Shown here in pieces: positions 32,523 to 42,069 of a stretch of DNA of 64,000 nt. Location of the stretch: contig OZ241894.1 of the NCBI GenBank assembly GCA_965203575.1, positions 558,001 to 622,000 on the forward strand, in the 5' to 3' direction. The position numbers were made by a program, and so were the translations under genes. Below the pieces are notes generated by a model. It made no database searches. It worked only from the letters and a program-made list of their open reading frames with translations, and was not told the origin of the DNA. The stretch comes from Aldehydirespirator sp965203575. Lineage in GTDB: Bacteria > Actinomycetota > Acidimicrobiia > Acidimicrobiales > Aldehydirespiratoraceae. Numbering within the stretch: position 1 is the stretch's first letter; each line of letters opens with the position of its first letter.

Positions 32523-33493
32523 GGTTCGCCGTCCCCTTCGTCCGACGCCGTGTCACCGTCGTCGTCGACAAGACTCAGGTAGACATCCTCGAGGCTCGGC
32601 GTCGAGACGGTCAGCCCCTCGAGCTCGAACCCGCGCTCGGCGGCCCACCCGGTCAGGTGGGCCAGGTCGGCGGTGGGAGCGTCGGTCCTGATCTCCACCC
32701 GGCTGTCCCGCCCGACTATCGCACCCGAGATCGGGGCCAGAAGACCAGCCACCGGCTCGGCTCGGTCGGGCACGGTGAACCGGATCAGGGCCGAGCCCGC
32801 TCGGGCCCTCAACTCCGCGGGCGTGCCCTCGGCGACTATGCGGCCCTTCGCCAGCACGGCCACACGATCGGCCAGAGTCTCGGCCTCGTCGAGGTAGTGC
32901 GTGGTGAGCAGCACGGCCCGCTGCTGCGAAGCGAGCCTCTCGACCAGTTCCCAGCCTCGCCGGCGAGCCGCGGGGTCGAAGCCGGTGGTCGGCTCATCGA
33001 GGAACACGACGTCGGGATCGCCCACAAGCCCCAGGGCCATGTCGATGCGGCGCTGCTGGCCCCCCGACAGGGTGGAGATGCGGGCGCCGGCCTTCTCCTC
33101 CAGCTCCACCAACTCGATGAGCTCGCCGGTCGGGACGGGGCGCGAGTAGGCGGCGGCGTAGAAGTCGATCGCCTCGCGCACCGTCAGTTCGGGGTCGATG
33201 CCCGAGGACTGCAGCACGATGCCGATGCGGTCCCGGAAGGAGGCGCCGGCCGACGCCGGATCGGTGTCGAGAACCTGAACGGCCCCCGACGTGCGGGAGC
33301 GATGACCCTCGAGGATCTCCACGATGGTGGACTTGCCCGCGCCGTTGGGTCCGAGCAGGGCGAACACCTCGCCCCGCTCCACCTCGAACGACACGCCGTC
33401 GACGGCCCGAACCGCGCCGTAGTCCTTGACGAGTTCGCTGACGGCTACGGCTGGACTCACGCGCCGCACGCTATCCGCGGCTGGAGCGGGCAC
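32519..33493 (-). CDS. ABC transporter ATP-binding protein (DrrA-like)
   Basis: 324 residues. Walker A LLGPNGAGKSTIVEIL, the Q-loop in IGIVLQSSGI, signature LSGGQQRRIDMAL, Walker B DVVFLDEPTTGFD and H-loop LLTTHYLDEAE. The DrrA-type C-terminal domain (GTPAELRARAGSALIRF onward) is present. It energises the adjacent ABC-2 permease. An alternative GTG start at 33460 (VSPAVAVSELVKDYG) would remove 11 residues. Nothing visible indicates the regulation. The divergent DUF2007-type gene starts within a few bases on the other strand. Confidence 0.92.
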   Translation of the reverse strand: MPAPAADSVRRVSPAVAVSELVKDYGAVRAVDGVSFEVERGEVFALLGPNGAGKSTIVEILEGHRSRTSGAVQVLDTDPASAGASFRDRIGIVLQSSGIDPELTVREAIDFYAAAYSRPVPTGELIELVELEEKAGARISTLSGGQQRRIDMALGLVGDPDVVFLDEPTTGFDPAARRRGWELVERLASQQRAVLLTTHYLDEAETLADRVAVLAKGRIVAEGTPAELRARAGSALIRFTVPDRAEPVAGLLAPISGAIVGRDSRVEIRTDAPTADLAHLTGWAAERGFELEGLTVSTPSLEDVYLSLVDDDGDTASDEGDGEP

Positions 33494-33496
33494 GAT

Positions 33497-33892
33497 ATGG
33501 AGGTGAGACCGCTCCCGGGCATGGTGCCCATCGCCGAGTACGCCAACCGCTGGGAGGCCAATGTGGCCGCGGCCCGGCTACGGGAAGCGGGATACGAAGC
33601 CACGGTGCTGGTGGACCCGGCCACCGATGTCGCCCCTCAATACGTCACCCACCGCTTCGCGGTGCTGGTCGTGCGAGCCGAGGTCGCCGACCTGGCCGTC
33701 GATGTGCTCGGCCTCGAGCGGCCCGACATCGAGGCCGAGAGCCTGGACGCTGCCTTTCATCATCGACGCTTCGCCGACCGGCCCGCATGGGTGCGCTACC
33801 TGACCTGGGCGCTGATCATTGCCGTCCCGATACCGCTCGCCATCTCGGGCCTGCTGCTGTTGTGGACCGTGTTGAGGAGCATCTTCCCGTGA
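33497..33892 (+). CDS. DUF2007-like membrane protein
   Basis: A 131-residue protein. The N-terminal half (EYANRWEANVAAARLREAGY, then EATVLVDPATDVAP) is a small ferredoxin-like fold as in DUF2007 signal-transducing proteins. The C-terminal half has one membrane helix (WALIIAVPIPLAISGLLLLW). The role is unknown. The ATG is 3 bp from the divergent ABC ATPase start, so the two share a promoter region. It is followed at 16 bp by the P450 gene on the same strand. Confidence 0.65.
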   Translation: MEVRPLPGMVPIAEYANRWEANVAAARLREAGYEATVLVDPATDVAPQYVTHRFAVLVVRAEVADLAVDVLGLERPDIEAESLDAAFHHRRFADRPAWVRYLTWALIIAVPIPLAISGLLLLWTVLRSIFP

Positions 33893-33908
33893 CCGCGCGG
33901 ACCCTAGG

Positions 33909-35135
33909 ATGGCGGTCACCATGACCGTCACACCCGTCGACCCCCGACCGCTGGACATCCTCGACGGCGACTTCTACATCAACGACCCGCACTCCCGCTA
34001 CGCCTGGCTGCGGGAGAACTCGCCGTGCCATTGGGACGACATCAACGAGCTGTGGGTGCTGACCCGCTACGACGACATCGTGGCGGTCGAGAAGGACAAG
34101 CGCCGGTTCGTCAACTCCGACCGCGCCAAGGGCGGCTACCGCCCCAACATCCCCGCCGACCAGTCGATCATCGGCACCGACGACCCGCTGCACCAGGCCC
34201 GGCGCTCGCTGGTGTCTCGCCGCTTCACTCCCAGGGCCGTCCAGCAGTGGCGGGGCCACATCACCGAGATCGTGGACGGGCTGCTCGACCCTGTGATCGA
34301 GCGGGGTCGGGCCGAGATCGTGGGAGAGTTGGCCGCTCCCCTGCCAGCCAAGATGATCGGCCACCTGCTCGGCTTCGATGACGACCTCTGGCCGAAGCTT
34401 CAACACTGGTCGGAGGCGACCATCTCGCTGGGCGGCGGTCCCCGATACCGCAACCAGGAGGGCAGGGAGGCGACTGAGGAGTTCAGGAACGCCTGCTCCG
34501 ACCTTTACACCGCCAAGAAGGGCTGCCCTGCCGGCGACGTGATGTCCCGCTGGGTCGAAGCCGAGTCCGACGGCAATGGGCAGGTGGGTGGCTCGGCGTT
34601 CGGGCTGTCCCAGATCATGTCGGACTGCCTGCTGCTGCTCGACGGCGGGGCCGAGACCACCCGCACGGTGATCGCCCGCACGCTGCTGGACCTGGCCGAC
34701 CGTCCCGAGTCCTGGGCGACCCTGAGGGTGGGCGCGGACCTTGAGACTGCGGTGGAGGAGTTCATCCGCTGGGTCACCCCCATCCACAACATGTGCCGGA
34801 CGGCCACGGCCGACACCGAACTGGGGGGCCAGACCGTCCGCAAGGGCCAGCAGCTGGTCATGATGTACCCGTCGGCCAACCGGGACCCCCGCCACTTCGA
34901 TGACCCCGAGACCTACGACGTGGCTCGCCACCCCAACAACCACATCGCCTTCGGGTTCGGCACCCACTTCTGCCTGGGAGCGGCCCTGGCCCGCCTGGAA
35001 ATCCAGGTCTTCTTCGAGCGCCTGCTGGCGCGGGTCGACCGCATCGAGCGCGTCGAGGGCGCGCCCCAGGTGGAGATGTCGAACGCCTTCGTCCACGGCC
35101 TGCGCGAGGCCCACCTAGCCTTCACCCCGGCCTGA
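33909..35135 (+). CDS. Cytochrome P450
   Basis: 408 residues, the usual length of a soluble bacterial class I P450. I-helix oxygen-activation motif LLDGGAETTRTVIA, K-helix ExxR in VEEFIRWVTP, and heme loop FGFGTHFCLGAALAR with the proximal Cys at residue 355. The sequence resembles CYP families acting on steroids, terpenes or alkanes, but the substrate is not assigned. Redox partners are not adjacent. An SDR gene follows at 42 bp, a usual pairing in which the SDR oxidises the hydroxylated product (inference). Confidence 0.94.
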   Translation: MAVTMTVTPVDPRPLDILDGDFYINDPHSRYAWLRENSPCHWDDINELWVLTRYDDIVAVEKDKRRFVNSDRAKGGYRPNIPADQSIIGTDDPLHQARRSLVSRRFTPRAVQQWRGHITEIVDGLLDPVIERGRAEIVGELAAPLPAKMIGHLLGFDDDLWPKLQHWSEATISLGGGPRYRNQEGREATEEFRNACSDLYTAKKGCPAGDVMSRWVEAESDGNGQVGGSAFGLSQIMSDCLLLLDGGAETTRTVIARTLLDLADRPESWATLRVGADLETAVEEFIRWVTPIHNMCRTATADTELGGQTVRKGQQLVMMYPSANRDPRHFDDPETYDVARHPNNHIAFGFGTHFCLGAALARLEIQVFFERLLARVDRIERVEGAPQVEMSNAFVHGLREAHLAFTPA

Positions 35136-35177
35136 GCCGTCCGCCCTTCCAGCCGAACCCCAGCAAGGAGTCGCACC

Positions 35178-36005
35178 GTGCCCGAACCCTCATCGAACCT
35201 CTTCAGCTACGCGGGCAAGAAGGTGGTGCTCACCGGGGGCGCCAGCGGGGTGGGCGCGGCCGCCGTCGAGCTCCTGGCCGATGCCGGCTGCACCGACCTC
35301 ACCGTGCTCGACCGCAACGAGCCCACCGGTCCGGCCACTGCGTACGTCGCCGCGGACCTGAGCAACCCCGACTCGATCGACGCCGCCTGCGAGGTCATCG
35401 GCCCGGGCGTCGACGTGCTGTTCAACAACGCGGGAGTGTCGGGGGTGCACTCCTCCGACTTCGTGCTGCGGGTCAACTACCTCGGCCTGCGCCGGCTCAG
35501 CGAGGGCCTGCTGCCCACCATGAACCGGGGCGGCGCCATAGTCAACACCGCGTCGGTCGCCGGGCAGCGCTGGCCCCAGAACCTGGCTGAGATCCTCGAG
35601 CTGATCGCCATCGACGGCTGGGACGACGCCCTGGCCTGGATCGCGGAGCACGGCGAGCTGATCGACCCGGCGCCCTACGAGTTCTCCAAGGAGTTGGCCC
35701 AGGTCTGGACCATGCACGGCTCGCGCCGCAGCTATCTCGACTACGGGGTGCGCACCAACAGCGTGTGCCCGGGCGTGATCGACACCCCCCTGCTGCACGA
35801 CTTCCGCCGCCACATGACCGAGAAGGTCATCGACTGGATGGTCGACCAGTCGGCCGGGATCCTCACCCCGGAAGACATCGCCCGCACCCTCGTGATGCTG
35901 GGCTCCGACGCCAGCGCGGCCATGAACGGCCACAACATGGTCGCCGACCACGGGTTCGTGGCCTGGTACACCACCAACCAGGTCGACTTCGCCGGCCTCG
36001 CCTGA
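35178..36005 (+). CDS. SDR family oxidoreductase (3-alpha-HSD-like)
   Basis: 275 residues: cofactor loop TGGASGVGAAAVELL, an NNAG motif (LFNNAGVSG) and the catalytic Y-x3-K within PYEFSKELAQVW. The short first half with AADLSNPDSIDAACEVIGPG and the long insertion before the active site are typical of the 3-alpha-hydroxysteroid-dehydrogenase-like group. A related protein is encoded at 42.8-43.6 kb. An AAGGAG ribosome-binding site precedes the GTG start. It lies next to the P450 gene and may be coexpressed with it. Confidence 0.9.
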   Translation: MPEPSSNLFSYAGKKVVLTGGASGVGAAAVELLADAGCTDLTVLDRNEPTGPATAYVAADLSNPDSIDAACEVIGPGVDVLFNNAGVSGVHSSDFVLRVNYLGLRRLSEGLLPTMNRGGAIVNTASVAGQRWPQNLAEILELIAIDGWDDALAWIAEHGELIDPAPYEFSKELAQVWTMHGSRRSYLDYGVRTNSVCPGVIDTPLLHDFRRHMTEKVIDWMVDQSAGILTPEDIARTLVMLGSDASAAMNGHNMVADHGFVAWYTTNQVDFAGLA

Positions 36006-36072
36006 CGCCGCACCCACACGAGCGGGCACGGCTGGGCTCTTCCGCTTGCCTCTGGGGGCGGCGGCACCGCGA

Positions 36073-37353
36073 CTAGCTGTCGGGGCGTACTTCGGAGAAG
36101 CGATCGATGCGGCGCAATTCCGGAAACACCAGCCACCAGATGGCGACCACCGCGAGGGTGCCCACCCCGCCGAACACCACCGCGCCGGCCACACCGAGCA
36201 GCGCCGCGGTCACGCCCGACCTGAACCCGCCCAGCTCGTTCGAGCCGCCGATGAAGACGTACTCCACAGCCAGGACCCGTCCCCGCATCTCCTCCGGCGT
36301 GGCCAGCGGGACGATCGTGCCGCGGACGAAGATGCTCACGGCGTCCGCTCCGCCCAGGACCAGCAGCGCCGCGAAGGCGACGACGTAGGAACGGGTCACC
36401 CCGAGGACGATCGTCCCCACACCGAACAGGGCCACCGAGCCCAGCAACGACGGGCCGACTCGCCGCTGAAACGGCCGCACCGACAGGGCCAGCATCACCA
36501 CGGCGGCACCGATGCCGACCGCCGACGCCAGCCAGCCGAGTTGTACGGCGCCCACCCCTAGGCGATCCTCGGCGATGGCGGGCAGCAGCAACTGCACGCC
36601 GCCCAGGAACACCGCGAACAGATCGAGGGAGATCGCCCCGAGCACAACCCGGTTGCGCCGCACGTACTGCAGGCCCTCGAGGGCTTGCGCGATCACGGCC
36701 CGCGCTCCGGCTCCAGCCGCGAGCGCAGCCCGCCGCACGTCGCTCGGCGGCACGATCATGAGCAAGCCGATCCCGGCTGCCGCGCACCCGGCGGCCAGCA
36801 GGTACGGCAGGGCCGGATCGACGTCGAAGGCGAGTCCGAACACCACCGGGCCGACGATGTAGCCCCCCTGCCAACCGGCGACGTTCAAGGCCACCATCCG
36901 CTCTCGGGCCCCTGCCGGTGCCAGGTCCACCGGCATGGCCCGGCTCACCGCCATGAGGAAGGCTCGGGCGGTGCCGAACGCTACGACCAGGCCGTAGATC
37001 GGAAGTACCGACGTGGGATCCGACGCCACGTAGAAGAACAGGCCGAGCGAGGCAACGGCCTCTCCGCCGAGACCCCAGGCGAACACCAACCGGCGCTCGA
37101 AGCGGTCCGCGACCATGCCGGTGATCGGTGCAAGCAGGAAGGCGGGCACGAATTCAGCCAACCCCAGCAACCCCAGAAAGATCGGCTCGCCGGTCATGTC
37201 GAAGACCTGCTTGCCCAGGAACGTGATCTGCCCCATGGTCAACGCCATCGAGCAGAAGGTCGCCCCGAAGAGCGCCCAGAGCCGCGGCTCGATCCGCCCC
37301 GGCGGGCTGGTCTGCTTCCCGCCGCCGGGTCCGCTCGGCTCCTGGCTAGGCAT
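36073..37353 (-). CDS. Major facilitator superfamily transporter (EntS-like)
   Basis: About 426 residues with 12 expected membrane helices, among them LFGATFCSMALTMGQITFLG, VPAFLLAPITGMVAD, VVFGLAFDVDPALPYLLAAG and YVVAFAALLVLGGADAVSIF. The loop DRFERRLVFAWGLGGE is the MFS motif A region, and the family resembles enterobactin-exporter-type MFS_3 proteins. The N-terminal MPSQEPSGPGGG start was preferred over a GTG seven codons upstream. Cargo unknown. It faces the helicase gene divergently, with only 37 bp between the starts. Confidence 0.88.
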   Translation of the reverse strand: MPSQEPSGPGGGKQTSPPGRIEPRLWALFGATFCSMALTMGQITFLGKQVFDMTGEPIFLGLLGLAEFVPAFLLAPITGMVADRFERRLVFAWGLGGEAVASLGLFFYVASDPTSVLPIYGLVVAFGTARAFLMAVSRAMPVDLAPAGARERMVALNVAGWQGGYIVGPVVFGLAFDVDPALPYLLAAGCAAAGIGLLMIVPPSDVRRAALAAGAGARAVIAQALEGLQYVRRNRVVLGAISLDLFAVFLGGVQLLLPAIAEDRLGVGAVQLGWLASAVGIGAAVVMLALSVRPFQRRVGPSLLGSVALFGVGTIVLGVTRSYVVAFAALLVLGGADAVSIFVRGTIVPLATPEEMRGRVLAVEYVFIGGSNELGGFRSGVTAALLGVAGAVVFGGVGTLAVVAIWWLVFPELRRIDRFSEVRPDS

Positions 37354-37390
37354 CCGCGGAACGCTAACGCCCACCTAGCCTTCGGACGGC

Positions 37391-39493
37391 ATGGCCCTGC
37401 CCGCACTCGGCGACTTCCTGCCGGACACGCCCGGCACCGACGAGTTGCTGGACGCCCTCATCGAGTGGTCGGCGCAGTCGGGGCTGGAGCTCTATCCCCA
37501 CCAGGAGGAGGCGGTACTGCGGCTGCTGGCCGGCGAGAACGTGGTGCTGTCCACGCCCACAGGATCGGGCAAGTCGCTGGTGGCCGTGGCCGGGGCGTTC
37601 GCCATGCTGGCCCAGGGCCGCCGCGCCGTCTACACCGCCCCGATAAAGGCCCTGGTGGGCGAGAAGTTCTTCGAGTTGACGGCGGCCTTCGGACCGTCGG
37701 AGGTCGGCATGGTCACCGGCGACGCCTCGGTCAACGCCGATGCCCCCGTCATCGCCTGCACGGCGGAGATCCTGGCTCAGCGGGCCCTGCGGGCAGGCTC
37801 CGACACCGCGGCCGACCTCGTGGTGATGGACGAGTTCCACTACTACGGCGACCGCGATCGGGGCTGGGCCTGGCAGGTTCCCCTGCTGGAGTTGTCGCGG
37901 CCCCGGTTCCTGCTCATGTCGGCCACCCTCGGCGACACGACCGGGCTGCGCCGGGATCTCACCGCCCGCACCGGGCGCGACACCGCCCTGGTGGCCTCGG
38001 CCGAGCGCCCGGTCCCCCTCGACGTCGAGTACCGCGAGACACCGCTGCACGTCTCCATCGAGCAGCTGCTCTCCGCGGGCCAGGCCCCCGTCTACATCGT
38101 TCACTTCACCCAGAGGGAGGCCACGGCCCGGGCCCAGAGCCTCACCAGCCTCAACGTGCTCAGTGCCGACGAGAAGGCCGGAGTGAAGGAGGCGGTGGGC
38201 GGGTTCCGCTTCGACACGCCCATCGGCAAGGACCTGCGCCGCTTCGTGCTGGCCGGCATCGGCGTTCACCACGCCGGGATGCTGCCCAAGTACCGGCTGC
38301 TGGTGGAGAAGCTGGCCCAGCAGGGCCACCTCAAGCTGATCTGCGGAACCGACACGCTCGGGGTGGGGGTCAACGTTCCCATCCGCACCGTGCTGTTCAC
38401 CCAGCTCTACAAGTACGACGGCCGCCGGACCCGGGTGCTGTCGGTGCGGGACTTCCAGCAGATCGCCGGCCGGGCCGGCCGGCGCGGCTTCGACACCGTG
38501 GGCAGCGTGTGGGTGCAGGCCCCCGAGCACGCGGTGGAGAACAAGCGGGCCGAGATGCGGGCCGCGGGCGACCCCAAGAAGCTCCGCAAGCTGGTCCGCA
38601 AGAAGCCTCCGGACAGGGGCTACGCCCACTACGACGACAAGACCCTGGCCCGGCTGTGGGAGGGCACCCCCGAGACGCTGGAGTCGAGCTTCGACGTCAC
38701 CCACGCCATGATGCTCAACGTCCTGGACCGGCCCGGCGACGGCTGCGCGGCCATGAAGCGGCTGCTGGTGGACAACCACGAGCCCCGCTCCCGCCAGCGG
38801 CGGCACATCCGCAAGGCGGTCGGGGTGTTCCGCTCGCTGATCGACGCCGAGATCGTGGAGGTGCTGCCCGAGCCGGATGCGTCGGGCCGTCCCGTGCGGG
38901 TCAACATCGACCTTCAGGACGAGTTCCGGCTCAACCAGCCGCTGGGGCTGTTCGCCGTGGAGGCCGTCTCGGTTCTGGACCAGGAGGCTCCCGACTACCA
39001 CCTGCAGGTGCTCAGCGTGGCGGAGTCGGTGCTGGAGGACCCGATGGCGGTGCTGCTGGCCCAGCGGGATGCAGCCCGCGACGAGCTGATGACCCGCATG
39101 AAGGAGGAGGGCGTGGAGTACGAGGAGCGTATGGCCCGGCTGGCCGAGGTGACCTGGCCGAAGCCGGAGGCCGAGTTCATCGAGCCCGCCTTCGACACCT
39201 TCGCCCGCCATCACCCGTGGGTCGGGCATCTGCGGCCCAGCCCCAAGTCGGTGGTGCGCGACATGGTCGAGCACGCCGACACCTTCAACCAGTACGTGAG
39301 CCGTTACGGGCTCAAGCGCTCCGAGGGACTGGTGCTGCGCTACCTGACCGACTGCTACAAGGCACTGGTGCAGACCGTGCCGACGGCCGCGGTCGACGAC
39401 CGTCTGGCCGAGGTGATCGAGTGGCTGGGGGAGCTGGTGCGCGAGGTCGACAGCAGCCTGCTGGACGAATGGGAGCGCCTGCGGACCGTCTAG
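37391..39493 (+). CDS. Ski2-like DEFH-box helicase with DUF3516
   Basis: 700 residues. Helicase motifs: I STPTGSGKSLVAVAGA, Ia YTAPIKALVGEKFFE, II VVMDEFHYYGDRDRGW, III LMSATLGDTTGL, V GTDTLGVGVNVPIRT and VI QIAGRAGRRGFDTVG. The C-terminal third matches the DUF3516 region of actinobacterial Ski2-like RNA helicases. The gene is complete, long-conserved and probably acts in RNA metabolism. It starts very close to the divergent MFS gene, so a shared promoter region is likely. A 3' dispersed repeat follows the stop. Confidence 0.92.
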   Translation: MALPALGDFLPDTPGTDELLDALIEWSAQSGLELYPHQEEAVLRLLAGENVVLSTPTGSGKSLVAVAGAFAMLAQGRRAVYTAPIKALVGEKFFELTAAFGPSEVGMVTGDASVNADAPVIACTAEILAQRALRAGSDTAADLVVMDEFHYYGDRDRGWAWQVPLLELSRPRFLLMSATLGDTTGLRRDLTARTGRDTALVASAERPVPLDVEYRETPLHVSIEQLLSAGQAPVYIVHFTQREATARAQSLTSLNVLSADEKAGVKEAVGGFRFDTPIGKDLRRFVLAGIGVHHAGMLPKYRLLVEKLAQQGHLKLICGTDTLGVGVNVPIRTVLFTQLYKYDGRRTRVLSVRDFQQIAGRAGRRGFDTVGSVWVQAPEHAVENKRAEMRAAGDPKKLRKLVRKKPPDRGYAHYDDKTLARLWEGTPETLESSFDVTHAMMLNVLDRPGDGCAAMKRLLVDNHEPRSRQRRHIRKAVGVFRSLIDAEIVEVLPEPDASGRPVRVNIDLQDEFRLNQPLGLFAVEAVSVLDQEAPDYHLQVLSVAESVLEDPMAVLLAQRDAARDELMTRMKEEGVEYEERMARLAEVTWPKPEAEFIEPAFDTFARHHPWVGHLRPSPKSVVRDMVEHADTFNQYVSRYGLKRSEGLVLRYLTDCYKALVQTVPTAAVDDRLAEVIEWLGELVREVDSSLLDEWERLRTV

Positions 39494-39499
39494 GACTTA

Positions 39500-39589
39500 C
39501 CCGCTCCTGTTCGCTGCGCTCACGGGCCGCTCGGGCCACGGCCTCGCCCGTATGGGCCGGGTTCGCTCGCCTACCTGCTCGGCCTCTAG
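39500..39589. repeat. Dispersed intergenic repeat, copy B
   Basis: The second copy of the element at 15781-15878. The 48-base core differs at two positions and is followed by the exact block GCTCGGCCTCTAG, which contains the TAG stop of the minus-strand SDR. Between the blocks this copy has 29 bases where copy A has 37, and those middles are unrelated. Confidence 0.75.
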
Positions 39590-40422
39590 GGCCGGGCCCG
39601 ACCTGACTTGACGTCGTCGCCGTAGGGCAGGAACGATCCGAAGTCGGGTCCCCGCCGCAGGCTGTGCCCCCCGTCGACGTTGATGGCGGTGCCGGTGATC
39701 CAGCGGGACTCGTCGGAGATCAGGAACGCCACCAGGGCGGCCACGTCGGAGGGCCGCCCGACCCCGCCCAGCGGCGTGTTCTCCACGTAGCTGGAGTACA
39801 CCGCGGAGTCCCGGGGTATGGCCTCCATGATCTCGGTGGCGATGAAGCCGGGCCTGACCGCGTTGAAGCGCACACCCGCCGGTCCGAACTCGTCGGCTGC
39901 GTTGCGGATCATCGCCTCGATGCCGGCCTTCCCCGCGGTGTACGCCCCGAAGTACGGATGGGTCACGTTGCCGGCCAGCGACGACATGGCCACGAACGAC
40001 CCGCCCCCGGCCGCGGCCAGACGCTCCACCGTGTGCTTGATGGTGAGCATGGTTCCCACCACGTTGAGGGTGAGAACACGCTTGAACTCGTCGGTGTCGA
40101 GCAAGTGGTACGGGCCCATTCCCCCGCCCCCGCCGGCGTTGGCGACCACGCCGTGCAGGCAGCCGTCGGCGTCGGCCGCAGCCTGGGATGCCCGTGCCAC
40201 GTCGTCCTCGGAGGTCACGTCGGCCACCACGTAGGACACCGATCCCCCGTCGCCGCACTCGACGGCCGCCGCGAGCGTCTGCTCGGTCCGTCCGCAGATC
40301 GTCACGGCCGCGCCCTCGGCCGCCAGCCGGGCCGCGCAAGCCCGTCCGATGCCGGTGCCGCCCCCGGTCACGAGCACCGACCTGCCATTCAGCCGGCCTG
40401 ATGCCGGGGTGTCGGCCGTCAC
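39586..40422 (-). CDS. SDR family oxidoreductase
   Basis: 278 residues: VLVTGGGTGIGRACAARL, VANAGGGGGMGPY, the SSLAGN serine region and AYTAGKAGIEAM with Tyr-x3-Lys. The C-terminus (GRPSDVAALVAFLISDESRW, then ITGTAINVDGG) is that of classical SDRs such as 3-oxoacyl-ACP reductases. The substrate is unknown. The GTG start overlaps the stop of the upstream membrane-protein gene (GTGA), so the two are translationally coupled. It is the last gene of a three-gene operon with the MDMPI-type enzyme. Confidence 0.9.
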   Translation of the reverse strand: MTADTPASGRLNGRSVLVTGGGTGIGRACAARLAAEGAAVTICGRTEQTLAAAVECGDGGSVSYVVADVTSEDDVARASQAAADADGCLHGVVANAGGGGGMGPYHLLDTDEFKRVLTLNVVGTMLTIKHTVERLAAAGGGSFVAMSSLAGNVTHPYFGAYTAGKAGIEAMIRNAADEFGPAGVRFNAVRPGFIATEIMEAIPRDSAVYSSYVENTPLGGVGRPSDVAALVAFLISDESRWITGTAINVDGGHSLRRGPDFGSFLPYGDDVKSGRARP

Positions 40423-41249
40423 GAATCGGATGCCGGCGCGCGGCGGGTCGCCCGGCTCACGAGGTCGACGAGGCTCGGGCACCCCTCGATCTTGGAGAAC
40501 CGCCGGTCCACGTACAAGAGCGTGGCGAGTATCAGCACGAACGACACCACGTAGTTCGCCACGAAACGGATGGTCACAAACCAACTCACTCCAGAATTGT
40601 TGTAGAGCCAGATGTCCCACACGGACGAGCCGAGTTCGTAGAAGGCAATGACCCAGGTGACGTCGCGCAGGGTGGCCACAAAGCGACGGTCCAGTCTCAG
40701 AGCTTCGGGGAGGTCGGGGACGAAGCGCACCGCCCACAGTGCAAACGGCTTGCCGGCGACGATCGTGGCCACCGCGGCCAGTCCGACCAGCATCTTGGTG
40801 CCGATGCCGATGCCGAAGTAGACCGCCTCCGAGCTGACCCCGAAGTCGACCAACTCGCGCTCCACCGCGATAGCGACCGCGGCCCGAACCACCAGGTACG
40901 TGGTGATGATGGGCAGCCACTTGCCGATGGGCAGGCCCCGTCGCACCCGGCTGTACGCGGCTTTGATCGACCATGCCGTCGCCGCGATGACCGCTACCTC
41001 GATGTTGTTGAGGCCCGCTACTTGGACTGCGTCCAGGTTGTAGAACACCAGGAACAGCACCACAGGTATCAACTGATCAAGTTGGCTGCTCCTGCTTGCG
41101 GCGATGCGGCGAGACTGCGACATCGCGTATCCAGCCGCGCCGGTGTCCGCAGGCACCGGAACGGGCTCGGTGTCAGAGTCCTGCTGGTTGGCCGCTGCCG
41201 TCGATTCGGCGGCGGGAACTCCCCGGTCGTCGCCTGCTGCCTCGTTCAC
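40419..41249 (-). CDS. VC0807/DUF3159-like membrane protein
   Basis: A 276-residue membrane protein. A ~45-residue acidic, Ala-rich N-terminus (VPAAESTAAANQQDSDTEP) is followed by about five to six helices (LIPVVLFLVFYNLD, IEVAVIAATAWSIKAAYSRV, WLPIITTYLVVRAAVAIAV, TKMLVGLAAVATIVAGKPF, FVANYVVSFVLILATLLYV). The pattern resembles the VC0807/DUF3159 group, whose function is not known. Both its start and its stop overlap neighbouring genes by GTGA, so it lies in the middle of a coupled operon. Confidence 0.7.
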   Translation of the reverse strand: MNEAAGDDRGVPAAESTAAANQQDSDTEPVPVPADTGAAGYAMSQSRRIAASRSSQLDQLIPVVLFLVFYNLDAVQVAGLNNIEVAVIAATAWSIKAAYSRVRRGLPIGKWLPIITTYLVVRAAVAIAVERELVDFGVSSEAVYFGIGIGTKMLVGLAAVATIVAGKPFALWAVRFVPDLPEALRLDRRFVATLRDVTWVIAFYELGSSVWDIWLYNNSGVSWFVTIRFVANYVVSFVLILATLLYVDRRFSKIEGCPSLVDLVSRATRRAPASDS

Positions 41250-41977
41250 GGGGCGAGCGCGGCCCAGGCTCTGGCGACCTGCTCGTCGCCCACCACCGAC
41301 AATGAGGCGTCGTCGAGCGGCAGCCGGTTCCACATGGCCAGGAACAGCGAGCTGCCCGGCCCTCTCACCGCGGCGTCGCCCTTGACGTGGGCCCGTTCCA
41401 TGACGACTTCGTCGCCCTCGGCGTGCACGATCCACTCCCCCTCGCCGTCGGTGCGGTGCAGGTGCAGGCTGCCGGCCGGGAGGTCCCGGCGCTTGCGCTG
41501 CTGGGCGTTGGGCAGCACGAAGTCGAAGAACTCGTCGACCCCGTCCCGGGCCTGCTCGCCGTCCACCGGTCCGGTCTCCCCCACCGCATTCTCGGCGTCC
41601 CAGCGGTGAATGCTGGTCTCGTGCAGCATCCGGCGGAAGTAGAAGCCGGCGTCGGGCCGGGGCGACCAGTTCCACACCGGTGTGCCGGGGTCGATGCCGG
41701 CCAGAGCGTCGACGAGCCGGTCTAGCGCGGCGGCCGCGAAGTCGACCGCCGAGTCGTCGTCGGGCACCTGGGGCATCTGCTCGCGGGACAGGGGCTCGGT
41801 GGCTCGGCCGGCCACGTAGCTGCCCACCAGTGCGTGCACCCATCCCATGTGCCCGGCCAGGTCTCGCAGCGTCCAGTCGCCGCAGGTGGGCACAACTGCG
41901 CCGAGATCGGACCGGGCTACTTCGATCAGGCGCCGCCCGTCGAGCTCGATCTGGTTGACGATTGCCTCGGAGTCCAT
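41246..41977 (-). CDS. Maleylpyruvate isomerase family mycothiol-dependent enzyme
   Basis: A 243-residue DinB-fold/MDMPI protein. The metal-binding His residues are in LRDLAGHMGWVHALVG and RRMLHETSIHRWDAE, with CGDWTLRDL before them. Family members use mycothiol, for example in maleylpyruvate isomerisation, or remain uncharacterised. The C-terminal MDMPI domain is present (LPAGSLHLHRTDGEGEW). It heads a three-gene coupled operon (this gene, a membrane protein, an SDR), and the organism's mca gene supports mycothiol use. Confidence 0.88.
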   Translation of the reverse strand: MDSEAIVNQIELDGRRLIEVARSDLGAVVPTCGDWTLRDLAGHMGWVHALVGSYVAGRATEPLSREQMPQVPDDDSAVDFAAAALDRLVDALAGIDPGTPVWNWSPRPDAGFYFRRMLHETSIHRWDAENAVGETGPVDGEQARDGVDEFFDFVLPNAQQRKRRDLPAGSLHLHRTDGEGEWIVHAEGDEVVMERAHVKGDAAVRGPGSSLFLAMWNRLPLDDASLSVVGDEQVARAWAALAP

Positions 41978-42069
41978 GGCCCCAGTCTGGCCCTCTCACC
42001 GGCCAGTCGCGACACCAGGACGCCGGGCGGGCGCGGGACGGAATCGGCGTTGCTCCATGACATCGTGAC

